A stretch of DNA of 64,000 nt from Pterobdella sp. o SKG-2022. Lineage: Eukaryota > Annelida > Clitellata > Hirudinida > Piscicolidae. The notes under the pieces are model-generated. The model did not search any database. It had not been told where the DNA came from and saw only the letters and a list, made by a program, of their open reading frames with translations. Shown here in pieces: positions 24,238-35,410 of the stretch (position 1 is its first letter; the number at the start of each line of letters is the position of its first letter). The position numbers were made by a program, and so were the translations under genes. The stretch lies in contig OZ038326.1 in NCBI GenBank assembly GCA_964035795.1, positions 3,887,969 to 3,951,968 on the forward strand, read 5' to 3'.

Positions 24238-26966
24238 TGTAGCAAACCTTCTTTTGCTAACGGAAGGAAACTTCGCTTTGGTGTCTTCCAACAAACTCAA
24301 CTTTGCTTTCTTCCTAAGCCATGCCGTTAGAATTCATAGTTAATTTCAAAAAATTCAAGATGAAGGAAACAAAACTAGATCAAAACTTTGTTTAAGTATT
24401 TTCAAACCATTTTCGCAAGTTTACCAAATTTATTTCCAATTTAAACAGCCATCGATGGACAACTTCAACGAATGAACACCATGGTGCAGATTAGTATTTC
24501 CTGTTGATTTGGTAGAATTTAAACCAGAGGAAGAAACTGTACCACTCCCGCTCCAGACTTTGGAGGAAAAGCTTGTCAAGGAGCTGCTATTGTCACAAGA
24601 GGATGTTGCGAAGGACCTTGCCGTGAGTAAAATTTATTTTTTATGTTTGAAAAATTTTTCTAATGATTTTAAATTTTCAAAAATGTCGTGCAATAAAGAC
24701 TTTACTTGAATTAACCGAATTGCAGCAATCCACGGCAAATGGTCTAGATGGAGTGAATGGTCTGAACCAGCTCAAACTTGTGGAAGTAGTGGTTGTATCT
24801 CAAGGACCAGAAGATGTGACGAATCTGCTCTCGCTGATGGTGGGGAGCCTTGTAGAGGAATCGACGTTGAGAGAAGACAAGTCTATTTGGCACCTTGCCG
24901 TAAGTATCATATTTAGCCAAAGTTTTAAACAAAAATGTTAATAAAATAGAAAGTTTGCTGGAAATTTAACTTCTATAAAATAGCCTTTTATTTATACAAA
25001 ACTTTTTTAAAAAGCTTGAAAAAAATGTTTTTCTTTGGTATTGAAATGTTCTTCATAATCAAAACAGCCATTGACGGACGTTGGGGGGCATGGGGAGATT
25101 GGACGAAGAGCAGCGCTTCATGCGGCGAAGATGGTTTCCAAACAAGATCCAGATCTTGCAATGCCCTTGCTCCTCAGTACAATGAAAAGAAATGTATCGG
25201 AGATGCCACACAAGTGCAAGTCGTCAAATCCAAGCCCTGCCGTTAGTTTATGTTTCTGTGCAAATTCCGCTTGATAAAATAATTTTATTTTCTAATTTTG
25301 AAAAAACTTTTTACTGTAAATTCAGCTTGAATGTGTAACTTGCTTTTGAATGACAAAATATAATTTCACTTCAGCTGTTGACGGAGGTTGAAGTCATTGG
25401 TTTGAATGGACCAAATGTAGCGCTTCTTGTGCATTTGATGGATCCCAAACCAGACAAAGAACATGTACCAAACCTGCTCCTGCCTACGATGGAAGGAACT
25501 GCGATGGACCCAAAGGACAAAGAAAATTCTGCTTCATCACCTTCTGCCGTGAGTGGTTGTAAACGCGAAATAACAAAACTATGCATAAACCTGAAAATCT
25601 GAGTTGAACTTTTGTGTGAACAATGAAATTAATTTGAAAAAAAACTTTTGAATGTTATATTTGAAACAGCGATTGATGGCCATTGGGGTGAATGGTCAGT
25701 TTGGAGTTTCAGCAATGCCGTTTGTGGTACTGGAGGCAGCAAATCGAGAACAAGAGTTTGTGACAGTCCATCCCCTCAATATGGGGGAAAAAAATGTGAC
25801 GGAGACGCCATCGAACACTCTCTTGTCGTTCTTGCTCCTTGTCATTAGTACTTCATTAAAATTTGATTTTGAAAATTGATAAAATCAAATATATACAAAC
25901 TAATTTCAATACTACTTATAAAATAAAAACCTTAAAGTGATATGTCTAATTCAAAATGTTTTTCATGCAGCATTGGACGGTGGTTGGTCTGCCTGAACTG
26001 AATGGTCCAAACCTTCTGACACTTGCGGTGAACAAGGAGGTGTGAGCTACAGAAGCAGAACTTGTACCAGCCCTGAACCAGCCTTTGGAGGTTTCAACTG
26101 CAAGGAACCAAACTTCGACTCGAAGATCTTCAGACTACTTACATGCTTTGAGTTCCCATGATGTCCGAGTCAAACTTATCAAGTCTTCGTTTCTACTTCA
26201 TCAATTTTTTTAAAATTATAGTGAAATTTTTTTGAAGTTTTGAAAAATATTAAATTTAAAAATTCTTAAAAATCGTTGATCAACACAGCCGTTTGTGGTG
26301 GGTGGTCATTGTGGTCTGAGTGGTCCTACTGTAGTGTCATTTGTGGGTTCCACGGAATTACAACCAGACACAGAGAATGTAACAGCCCTGAACCTTTATA
26401 TGGTGGAGAAGAATTGCAGTGCTTCTCCTTGCCGTGAGTACCTTTGATAATGACGAAAAACAAAAACCAAAATTTTTATTGATATAATGAGTCTATGTAT
26501 AAAACTCCATTGATAGATAAACCATTGATAAACCCGTTTAATAAACAACAATAATCATAATAATCAATCAATAAATGTACAAAGCTATCTGCGGAGGATG
26601 GAGTGGGTAGTCAGAATGGTCAGCATGTAGTGCCAGTTGTGGTGAAAGAGATTTGGTGACCAGGGAAAGAATTTGCGAGTCCTGTCCCAGAATACGGAAG
26701 AGCTCCTTGTAAGGGAAATGGTAACCAGAAAAGATCTTGCACTGGGGTGAATGGTCAAGCTGGTCTGAAGCTTCCAAAACCTGCGGATCTGACAAAGTGG
26801 TGACCAGAAGCAGAAACTGTGACTCACCTTCTCCACAACACGGTGGTAAGAATGAGTACAAACCTTACAAACCAGCATACGATGCAAGTTATTCCGGAAG
26901 TCAGTACAAGAAACCTTCAGGCAGCTACGAATACCCTGATTACGTAAACCCTAAATTCAACTGGTA
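24238..26966 (+). pseudogene. Decayed thrombospondin type-1 repeat array
   Basis: Nine exon-like blocks each encode one TSR (x-I-D-G-x-W-x-x-W with three disulphide pairs): 24238-24325 (3' half only), 24449-24622, 24726-24899, 25068-25241, 25375-25548, 25670-25843, 25971-26147, 26289-26433 and 26585-26966. Five are exactly 174 bases with phase-1 ends, so they are cassette exons. The copies at 24726 and 25068 look intact. The others carry lesions: stops at 24505 and 24520, TGA for Trp at 25389 and 25994, TAG for Trp at 26608, lost donors at 25844 (AT) and 26148 (TT), and frameshifts at about 26411 and within the last block. The final block ends in a Tyr/Pro/Lys-rich tail and stop at 26966. No signal peptide or start is found; the 5' side is cut by the repeat at 24234. 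Intact relatives are secreted or cell-surface adhesion proteins. Confidence 0.82.
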
Positions 26967-27108
26967 AACGATCTTGAAATCACTTTAAATTAATTATGAG
27001 ACATTTTAATTATTTTAAAACTCAAAACCTTCGGTTTTGAAATTACAAAATGCTTTGAAATAAAAGTAGAAATTTCTCGGATCTTTTGAATTTAAAAAAA
27101 ATCAAAAA

Positions 27109-28524
27109 CTATTGAGAATCTTCTACGAAAAACGTAAAAACGTTGGACAACAAATGTTGATTACTTTGAATGTACGCGACCACAGAAATTATCAAGCTTT
27201 GTAAAAACATGAAAAACAAAGCTGAAATTGCTAAGTTATACGCCAGCATACTAACCCTTTCTCCAGAAACCAACATGCTTTTATGAAAGTATCTAACGGT
27301 GTAGTTCACAATTCGTCCGTATAGTATTATAATGCTCAAAACGCAAGCACCTAGAAGTTTTAATGGTTTTCAAGATATTTTGAGATATTTTTATAAAATG
27401 AGACTTACACAGTATATAACTTAAAGAGCAGGCTGTCTTGATGAGCATTCTGCAAGCATTTATTTAGCCTTTAGAATCCCTACAATTGAAAGCTATCCAA
27501 ACATTTCTGAACAATTCAATCAATTATTATTTCAAAAAATTCTATTAAAGTTATTGATTTAATCTTTATCTGTACGACCATCAAAACCATCTATAACTTG
27601 AATCATAAAATTGTCGGCCCATATAGCTCAAAGGTAGAGCGTGTTCGCTACATTTTAGCGATTAGATTTATATATATAATTATCAATCATAAAATTACTC
27701 ATATATAAGCATACTTTTTGAGGATGATTTCGACGACAATGAAGATGGTTGGTAGGAGGCATAAGGGCAATGATAGAAGAGTTAAAGTGCCTGCCGACTT
27801 CCCCATTACTGTCGTCATTTTATTATTTTTATTCTTATTAATTATTTTTATTTTTATTAATATTATTCAGTTTTGTTATTATTTTGTTTTTTTTTACTTT
27901 ATTTCTGTTTTCCTAAATATTTTTTCAGTTACCGCATCATAATTATTTCTGGTGTTTCTGTGTTTATAATCATCTTCGTATAAAAATGAAAAACCAAATT
28001 TTAAGTTTTGTTTTCATTGGTTCTCAACACTCACTGAACACATAGACGTCATAATCATCTTCATTGACGTCTTTGAAGTTTTTGGATAGTATCAGTTCGC
28101 ATTTCCAGACCATCTCCTCTTTGCCGTTTGCTGTTGATTTTATTTTATATAATGAATTTTTTTTCTTCATCATATTATTTGAATTTATCAATAGGGAAAT
28201 AAATCAATTTAAAACACTATTCTTCGCTTTTTTTTGAAAGTTTATTAACACTAAACTAATAGAATAAAGTGACAAAATGTTAATCTCCGGTCTAGGTAAC
28301 ATCGAAAACTTAGCGTTGAACAAATAAAAATTCAGAATAATTAACTCACTATTTTTGATAATTTTGAAACAATCCCAAAAAACACTCTTTTTGTATTCGT
28401 AAACGATTTTTCCATCGTTTAGTTCTTTGTGAATCAGGTTCACATGAGTCCAATCGCTGTTGAAGATGGCGTAGTAGTAGATGATGATATAAAAAACCGC
28501 TAGTATTATCGAGGCTATTTTCAT
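27109..28524 (-). CDS. Claudin/PMP22-like four-pass membrane protein
   Basis: Five exons (28524-28350, 28130-28035, 27808-27715, 27449-27409, 27350-27109, stop TAG) give 215 residues with all phases consistent. Hydrophobic helices lie at about residues 4-21, 97-119, 122-145 (spanning two exons) and 168-192. The long first loop between helices 1 and 2 holds W25, F-W-D-C (W50, C52) and W-K-C (C68). This resembles the W...W-x-x-C...C pattern of the claudin/PMP22 fold, though the spacing is not the textbook one. Length and topology match claudins (about 210-230). Junction or membrane-organising function is inferred. A frame extending upstream of the ATG is open to an AG at about 28536, so an additional 5' exon (perhaps 28728-28940) is possible. 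The gene converges with the TSR array. Confidence 0.68.
27616..27665 (+). pseudogene. tRNA-like 5' half (remnant)
   Basis: GGCCCATATAGCTC AAAGGTA GAGC gives a proper D-arm with box A. It is followed by a 5-bp anticodon stem (TCGCT/AGCGA) with a 7-base loop lacking U33. There is no T-arm or 3' acceptor strand. It lies antisense in an intron of the claudin-like gene. I treat it as a tRNA pseudogene or SINE head. Confidence 0.5.
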
Positions 28525-28727
28525 CGAGAAAATGATCTTCCAGTGAGAGGAAAGGAATGGTTATATTCGATGGAATTTATCACTATTCATGTATCATTAT
28601 CATTTTCATACCATTCTTGTATTTTTTTTTGTGTTATTTCAATATATTAGGTTTATTAAAATCATATGAATTGTTGATAATATCATTATTTCCATCATAA
28701 ACATATCTCCATCATCACACGTCATCA

Positions 28728-28940
28728 CTAGTGTCTAAATGACGCAACCTTCACAGACATAACAGAGACGAAATGCGCATGCGATTCTCTCGTGTTCAAA
28801 TACCCCTTTTCTTCTTCCTCATTGGAGTTTTCACGAAGTAGTTCTTCATTGTTTTCTTTTTGTGCTAGGTCAAAGGCCAGTCTTACGGCCTGTTTTGTTC
28901 TTGTTTGGTGGTTTTTCAGGTTATGTGCCGAACCTAACAT
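28728..28940 (-). CDS. Small charged ORF or 5' exon, 70 codons
   Basis: An ATG frame with balanced, Glu/Asn/Lys/Gln-rich helical composition, unlike the random AT-rich frames around it. It ends at TGATGGAGA-side sequence with no known domain. It could be a small protein or the first exon of the claudin-like gene, whose frame stays open upstream of its ATG. I recognise no family. Confidence 0.28.
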   Translation of the reverse strand: MLGSAHNLKNHQTRTKQAVRLAFDLAQKENNEELLRENSNEEEEKGYLNTRESHAHFVSVMSVKVASFRH

Positions 28941-30581
28941 TTGTTTTGGTTAAAAATTAATTTAGTAATATTTTCGTTCGGTTAAAAGTTGTCTAAGGTT
29001 CATTTTTTAATATTTTACAGTTTTCGATTTATTGAAAAATTTTTGGTTTATTTTCAAAAAGTTTTGAAATTATAAGTGGTGAAATTTCTCAATCATTTGG
29101 CATTATGGACAAAATCGCTTTGGTTTTTATCAAATTTTTAATTAAATTATTTTTATTGTTATTTTCTTTATTAAAATTTTTATTTATTTTTCCACTATTA
29201 TCTTCATTGTTTACTCCCAATACTCGGCTGAGGCAATAATTAAGCTTAGATGAGGCTATTAACCACACTAAAAAACAAAAAAAATTACGTTCAAAAATGT
29301 CATTCACTGTTTATCTATCGTGTTTTTTATAACAGATAGGCGCGATTAAAAAAAGGCGTGTTTTGGAGAAAAGGCGATTATCTCGGCTCCTATTGACTTG
29401 TTTTTCGAGTATTATACCTTAAAATGATGCTTTTAATAATTACTACAAGTTGGCATTAAGAAAACCGCGATTTTGAAAAATTCGCCATTTTTTAAAATTC
29501 CATAACACACCCCCTTTGAGATTTTTCGGCAAAATGAAAATTGTCAAAAGTTGGAAAATGTTACTTTTATGAAAAGTACATTTAAAAAAAAGAATTTATA
29601 ATCAATACACAAATAAACAAAAGTGTACGGATATATCCGATTTTTCCTAAACTACTTCTCTTTAACCTTTATAGTAATTTATCATTTTCCATAAAAAAAC
29701 GACTATTTAATTCTTTATTGTACAGACATATCAATGGTTTTAATAAACAAATTCCACAAAACCATGTAAGATCACAAATAAAAATCATTAAAGCTATTTT
29801 GATAGGTTTTATTGCTATATCTTGACTAGATTTCCCATAAATGCTGATAAACAAAAATTTGATTAAGTTCTCCCAAGTTGGCTAAACATAAAAAATTATT
29901 TAAATATACAAAAATAATATTTAAATATGAAAAATATTGTTTAAAAATGAAATTCATCATTTTATTTCTAACTTATAATATGAAAACTGAATATTTTTTA
30001 GACTATTAGTATTAATAAAATTATTATTACAAGATCATATCATGCATTAGACACACAAAAATAATTAAAATTCTTGCAGACTTAATACTGATATCTTAAC
30101 ATGAATCTCTCAATAGTTTTTCATAGTATTATATGCTTAGTACTACTTTCTATGTAATTTTTCCTTAGTAATGCTTTTCATATAATACTGTTTTTAGACT
30201 TAACTATTTATGTTCTTTAATAATTTTGTATTGATATTAATTTTATGAATGCAAGATCTTCCACAAAATGGCACACATTACATAGCCTAAAAAAGGGAAA
30301 CCAAAAGTAATAGCACATATCATATCCTTAAAAAAATAAAATAAGTTATGAAGAGTTTTCAAGAAAAAAGATATTCGGCAAATGAGTGTGCTTTACTTAA
30401 TAAAATAAATATTAATTATTTACAGTTTGTAATTACTTAAACCCAGTCTACAATACAACTATTTAAAAAAGCAATATATATTCAAAGCTGCCCGACTTCT
30501 TAGTGAAAATTACTAAAAAGTTATTGAAACTATAATGAAACTAAGATAACTAGACTACTACAAAGCTCAGAGTTTTTGATT
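28941..30581. other. Intergenic, AT-rich, contains repeat copy 2
   Basis: Apart from the repeat at 29333-29468, nothing is recognised. Short open frames here have no coding character. The last part is the 3' flank of the synaptotagmin gene. Confidence 0.5.
29333..29468 (+). repeat. Dispersed ~140-bp repeat, copy 2
   Basis: Same orientation and order of blocks as 24091-24234, with a few small deletions (GGAGCAAACTGAAAAAGGCG in copy 1 reads GGAGAAAAGGCG here). It is not attached to LINE coding sequence, so it is either a 5'-truncated LINE tail or a copy of a short element. Confidence 0.85.
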
Positions 30582-32741
30582 TCAATCATACTCCCGCAAT
30601 ACATGCCATTTTGATGTAGTTTTTCTGGGGTTTTGGAACATTTCATTCCAATGCTTTATCTGTTCTGGAGTGGTTTTGGTACCAAGAACAATCTTCCCTG
30701 TTTGTTTGTGATTGAACATGATCAGAGTTCATTTGTAATGAATAGAACAAAATAAGAATGTTTGCACAAATCATCATGTTATTGGTTTTATTTATGAAAA
30801 AGTCATAAATATTGGATAAAGTTCTAACTCACCTATAGCTTCGTTTCTGCCGAGTTTATCATAGTCGATCACAGATACCTCCAGACTAGCGTGCCTTTAG
30901 AAAAATACCTCATATATTAATAAATTTAACTTTAATTAAAATGAAATCTTAGAACAAAAATTCAAAACGATAAAAATTGCTACCTTGACAACCCCAATCG
31001 TCATACAATCTATTTCGCTGCATAACAAAAACTGCAATATAAGGTGCTTCAATTTAATAGAAATGTTACCTTATTTTCTCGATAGGAACATTGAATTCCA
31101 TAACTTCATTGTAAACTGGGTTGAGTGTGCTGAATTTGGTGGCAGTTTTCTTTTTTTGGTCCTTTTTATTGTCGTATAACAGCCACACTTTCACATAAGG
31201 ATCTAAATCGATGGTTTATTTTTCTAATTGAACAAACGCCTATCTTATTAGGAAAATGTATATTTTTCAGTTTTACGTTTTATATAACGTAAAATAATAG
31301 AAAATATCAAATATACCTGAGAGTCCATTGATATCTTTGGCCTTAAGGTTTTTGGCTCTCAAAATGCCAAGCTTCAGCGTAGGGGAATCGTAGGTCAGTT
31401 CTAGTAGTAAGTCTCCTAGCCGACCCTAAGAGAACAATTTGAGTTTAAGAATTCAAGACTAAATGATCGAAGTTTCGAATACATTAATATTATTAATACA
31501 ATTTTTCTACTTATTTTTCACTACATACTTAGTGTACCCCAGATATTTTTTAACATGTATATACATCTAAAAACCCGAAAACGTACGATTGTTTTTCCTT
31601 GAGAGTAACACAGATTCTTCCACAACTGCTGTCCTTTTTCTAGGTCAAACCTAGACAATGGAATCTTCAGCTCTCCAATCGGGTCATCTTTTGTGAATCT
31701 GTCGTAATCGAGAACTTGTAGGAATAAGGTCATTTGCCTCAGTTTTTGAAAGGGGTAGTCTGTTGGTTGTTACCATTGATCTCATGATTGACGTTAATTA
31801 TACAAAAGTATTCAAAAGAGGTTTCTACAAGTTTAATGAGTCTTTATTAGACTTCTACTAATTTTTAATAGTTGTATTAATTTTCAACCAGAAATATGCT
31901 TTTAGAATGTTAATAATATTTCTTAAGAACGTCTTGAGCATCACATTATATTTCAAAAATTTTCCACAAAACAGTATAGATCAAAAATTCAAAGAAATTT
32001 TCTGATCATAGAAGTATCAAAAAACCTTCGAATTCAAAAGTTTCGTTCCACTTGGGGTTGCAGTTTTTATGTTTGATCTCAGTACACAAGGCCGTAGTCT
32101 TCTCAGGCATCAAGGATACCTTCACATAAGGATCGCTTGTTCCACCAAGATCTTTGGCTGGAAGATGTCTAGCTTGTAAGATTTTCAATTCTAAGGTTTT
32201 TCTTTCAAAGTCATAGCGGATAGAGAATTCTATCATTCCTGAGTGGGTTTGTTTATTTAGGTTAACGTTATATTGGTTATATACTGTAGACTTTTATCTG
32301 ATTAAAATTTTTCTTTGTGTTAGATTAATGAATGTATTTTCCCAAACTAACCATTCACAAGGCTCTGATCAGTTACGGGATCATCTTTTTCTTTTTCTTC
32401 TAAGGCCTTTTGTTGTTCCTTTAAAAGTTCTTTTGATAATTGTATTGTTTTTTGAGAGGCTATAATTTTCTCGTTGTTTTGAGCCAGATTTGAAACTTCA
32501 TCTTTATACTGGAAATTTATACACTTTACAACATCTCATAGTGAAATTCAACTTTTGAATAAATTTTGTTTAAAATACTCTCATGGAAAAAAACTTCAAT
32601 CATTTTTGATTTGCTCTATTTCACCTTAAGCGCAATAACTCTCTAGTATTCAAACATTCAACTAAAGCCACTATAAAACTCAAAAATCAAACTTACATAT
32701 CTTGGCTGACAACAATCACAGCATGGTGAGCATGAGAACAT
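30582..32741 (-). CDS. Synaptotagmin-like tandem C2 protein, no TM anchor
   Basis: Eight exons (32741-32697, 32508-32352, 32238-32026, 31759-31587, 31425-31317, 31202-31070, 30894-30833, 30697-30582, stop TGA) give 335 residues, all in phase. The N-terminus MFSCSPCCDCCQPRY is a cysteine cluster, not a membrane helix. A 50-residue charged helical linker follows, then C2A (about 68-190) and C2B (about 200-325). Ca2+ ligands are present in C2A (KDLGGTSDPYV; LDYDRFTKDD). C2B has KDINGLSDPYV and IDYDKLGRNE, where the last acidic residue is Glu. It ends WHVLREYD, matching the conserved WHxL C-terminus. Cys-cluster anchoring by palmitoylation is known for SYT17 (B/K protein), which also lacks a membrane span; I infer a similar anchor here. 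The protein would act in Ca2+-dependent membrane traffic. Orthology to a particular SYT is not settled. Confidence 0.93.
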
Positions 32742-33062
32742 TTTTAGCAGATTTTTAAAAACAAGTAACTAACCATTACTTCATTTCAATTCGAATCAAT
32801 GTCGGTTGAATAGTATATATGCAACATTGATTTTTCTCATCTAATTGCTGTTCGTTTACAAAAGAAATCATTATGTGTTTTCTTTATTGTTTGAAACGAT
32901 GAAAAATATTCCACTAATTTAATCACATTTTCGATCGAATTATTAACAAAATTAAAATAGTAAACGTGTAGAATGAGACTTGTTGATTGATTTTTTAGAT
33001 AAATTGATTAATATCATAATAGTTATATAATAAATAAATAAAAAAATGAAAAGAATATGAAA

Positions 33063-34347
33063 TTATGATTTTTTGATGCTTTTATAAAGACACAGCCTAT
33101 CTGCTTCCTTCACCACTCCGGCCAACAGTTGGTCATCCTGTATTGAATTTGAAAATTAGAAAAAAATAATTTCTTTGTCACGAATAATCAAGAAGTGATA
33201 CAAGTGCCTTGTTGTGATATATAACCTCTTTAGTTTTATAGTAATTTTGAAACTCAAAAAAAAAAAAATCTTTTAGCTTTTTTTTAGCTCCCATGGCTCT
33301 GAAACTAGAAGTATTAAAAAAACGTGCATAAAAACCATATACGAACCATGACGTTCAGAAGACGAAATGACACAAGTCCATACCTTTCAACTATATCTAT
33401 CAAACCTTCTTGTAATTTTTGATGTTCTTTTGATTTTTTCTCTTCCTATTAGTGGTTCATATGATAATAGATTTTTAACCTTACTGGGTAAAGTAAAAAT
33501 AGAGTAAAACTTATTTTTTTCATATTATAACAAATATAATAGTAATAGTATAAAAATAAATAATTATTACATCAAATTTTAGCAGATAGTTGAGGTCTTG
33601 AACTTGAGTAAAATATTCAATATCAAATGGCAGATCATCATGGTTTATCAAATCAGACTTTCCAAGGGCTGCTATGGATGGTAGTTCAATCCTTAACATG
33701 AATAGTAGGGTGGTCATTAAGAGAGAAATAAAAGTGTTAGAGTCACATATATGAACTGAGTCTAATAGAAAAATTGAAACAAGGTTTAGTTTTAGAGTTT
33801 TTATCAACAGTTTTAATATATTTTGGACTGCTTGATTGTGTGTGTAAAGTTCTATCTGAAAACAATTGAAGTAGCTATTAAAATGAATTGATTATGAGAT
33901 TTGAGATTGAAACCTGCCCAGGACAGTCAAATAAAAAATATGAATTTTTAGGTTTTTTTGACATTTTGTTGATAAGCCATTGGATATTGGTTTCTAAATG
34001 TTCCATAGAGAATATCATGGCACCATTGGGACCAAGTTTTTCATGCTCCATGACATCCCAAACATTTATCAAGTCACAAACATCTATAGAGCAATCATAT
34101 TGCAGCTCGTCGTTTCCCGGGTCAAGATTAATTATTTCAACAGTTCGGCCATTTTCTTGTTTGAATGAAAAAATTTTTAATTTTGTATGAATAGAAAAAT
34201 TTTAAAAATATAAAAAACTTTTTGAATGTAAGAATCCATATGATCTCGAATAAAACAGACGTGCCAACCTTTCAAGTATTTCTGCACGGCTTTGCAATAG
34301 GTAGATTTGCCACTACCAGGCGATCCCATTATGACTTGTCCAAACAT
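33063..34347 (-). CDS. GPN2: GPN-loop GTPase 2
   Basis: Five exons (34347-34269, 34155-33914, 33855-33571, 33445-33347, 33137-33063, stop TAA), 259 residues, all in phase. The P-loop is GSPGSGKST (residues 8-16). Switch-region NLDPGND, the defining GPN insert (KLGPNGAM) and the G3 motif FDCPGQ follow. The G4 position reads GKSD, where GPN2 relatives have S/T-K-M-D. 'DIEYFTQVQDLNYLL' matches the GPN2-type segment better than GPN1 or GPN3. GPN proteins act in the cytoplasm in assembly and nuclear import of RNA polymerase II and III. The protein is shorter than human GPN2 (310), mostly at the C-terminus. The neighbouring genes on this strand are unrelated. Confidence 0.92.
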
Positions 34348-35410
34348 ACCTTATAATACAATCTGCACTTAAAATCTAATTTCAAAATATTGTAAGATTG
34401 GAACAATTATTTTTGTTTTTCCGAGATGGATTAACTTTTACACTTTCGAGTGTTTTTTTATTGAAAATTTTCTCAATAAATAAATTTCAATGATAAATAA
34501 AACCCTTAGAACCCATAAAAAAATAAAATATGTATATGATAAAAAAAAAACTAAGATACAAAGAATGTGACAGAAGAAGTTACCAATAACAAAACCATAT
34601 GAAATATCAAAGTTGGCAAAGTGATAGTAGTGAGTCAGACACAAAATCAAAATGAAATTGGAATGTTTTCTTGAATCTTAAATAGAATCATTTGATTCAA
34701 TATAGATAGCATTTAAAATGGTTTGACGTTAAATTTATTGGATAAAATAAACGATATGAATTTTGAAATTTTCCTATCTTATAACCGACGATTTTTCATA
34801 AATTTTCAATTTAAACCTAAAAAACAAATAAACCAATCAGAAAAACAAATATATAAATTGCTATTAAAAGATATTTTGAAGAACATTATGAAAATGCCTA
34901 GTTATAATTATTGGAACAATTGTGAATAACTTTTATATTATGAGCTTATTCAAACATAATTAATTAATCAAATAGAAGAAAAACAAGGTTTTTTGAATAA
35001 ACTCAAAATAAAAATTTATAGACTCAACTATACTCATTTTTTTTTACATAATATACAACTTAATTAGCATGATAAACTGAAAATTAATTAATATTAAAAA
35101 TTAAAACAAACCCCCAAAAGCAGTATTTATGAACTCAAGCAAATCAGTAGGAGAAATATTAATCATATATATATCACATCTTGTCAAAACATTCAATACA
35201 CTTACATTAACACTAAGAACCACCATAAAACGGAAGACCCTTACAATAAAAAAAATTCTGAAATTAAATAATATAAATTTAATAATAAACAAATACGCAC
35301 GCATATATATTAAAAATTTTAAATAACATACCAACACACAGGAAACCCGAACTAATAAATACCACAAACATCAAAAACACATGAACAAGAAAAAACAACA
35401 GAAATAAGCT
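34348..35410. other. Intergenic, AT-rich, nothing recognised
   Basis: Spacer between the GPN2 start and the GMPPB stop. It has short random open frames on both strands, all Lys/Asn/Ile-biased. No RNA gene or repeat recognised. Confidence 0.5.

Noticed and set aside
25068..25843. TSR blocks as single-domain proteins ending at the in-frame TAG after each exon
   Set aside because: The TAG overlaps the GTTAGT/ATTAGT splice donor; identical 174-base phase-1 exons show they are spliced cassettes.
24449..26966. Variant nuclear code with TGA or TAG read as Trp, from the TSR array
   Set aside because: Intact genes here end in TGA (both kinases, synaptotagmin) and TAG (GMPPB, claudin-like), and the TSR array has other lesions as well.
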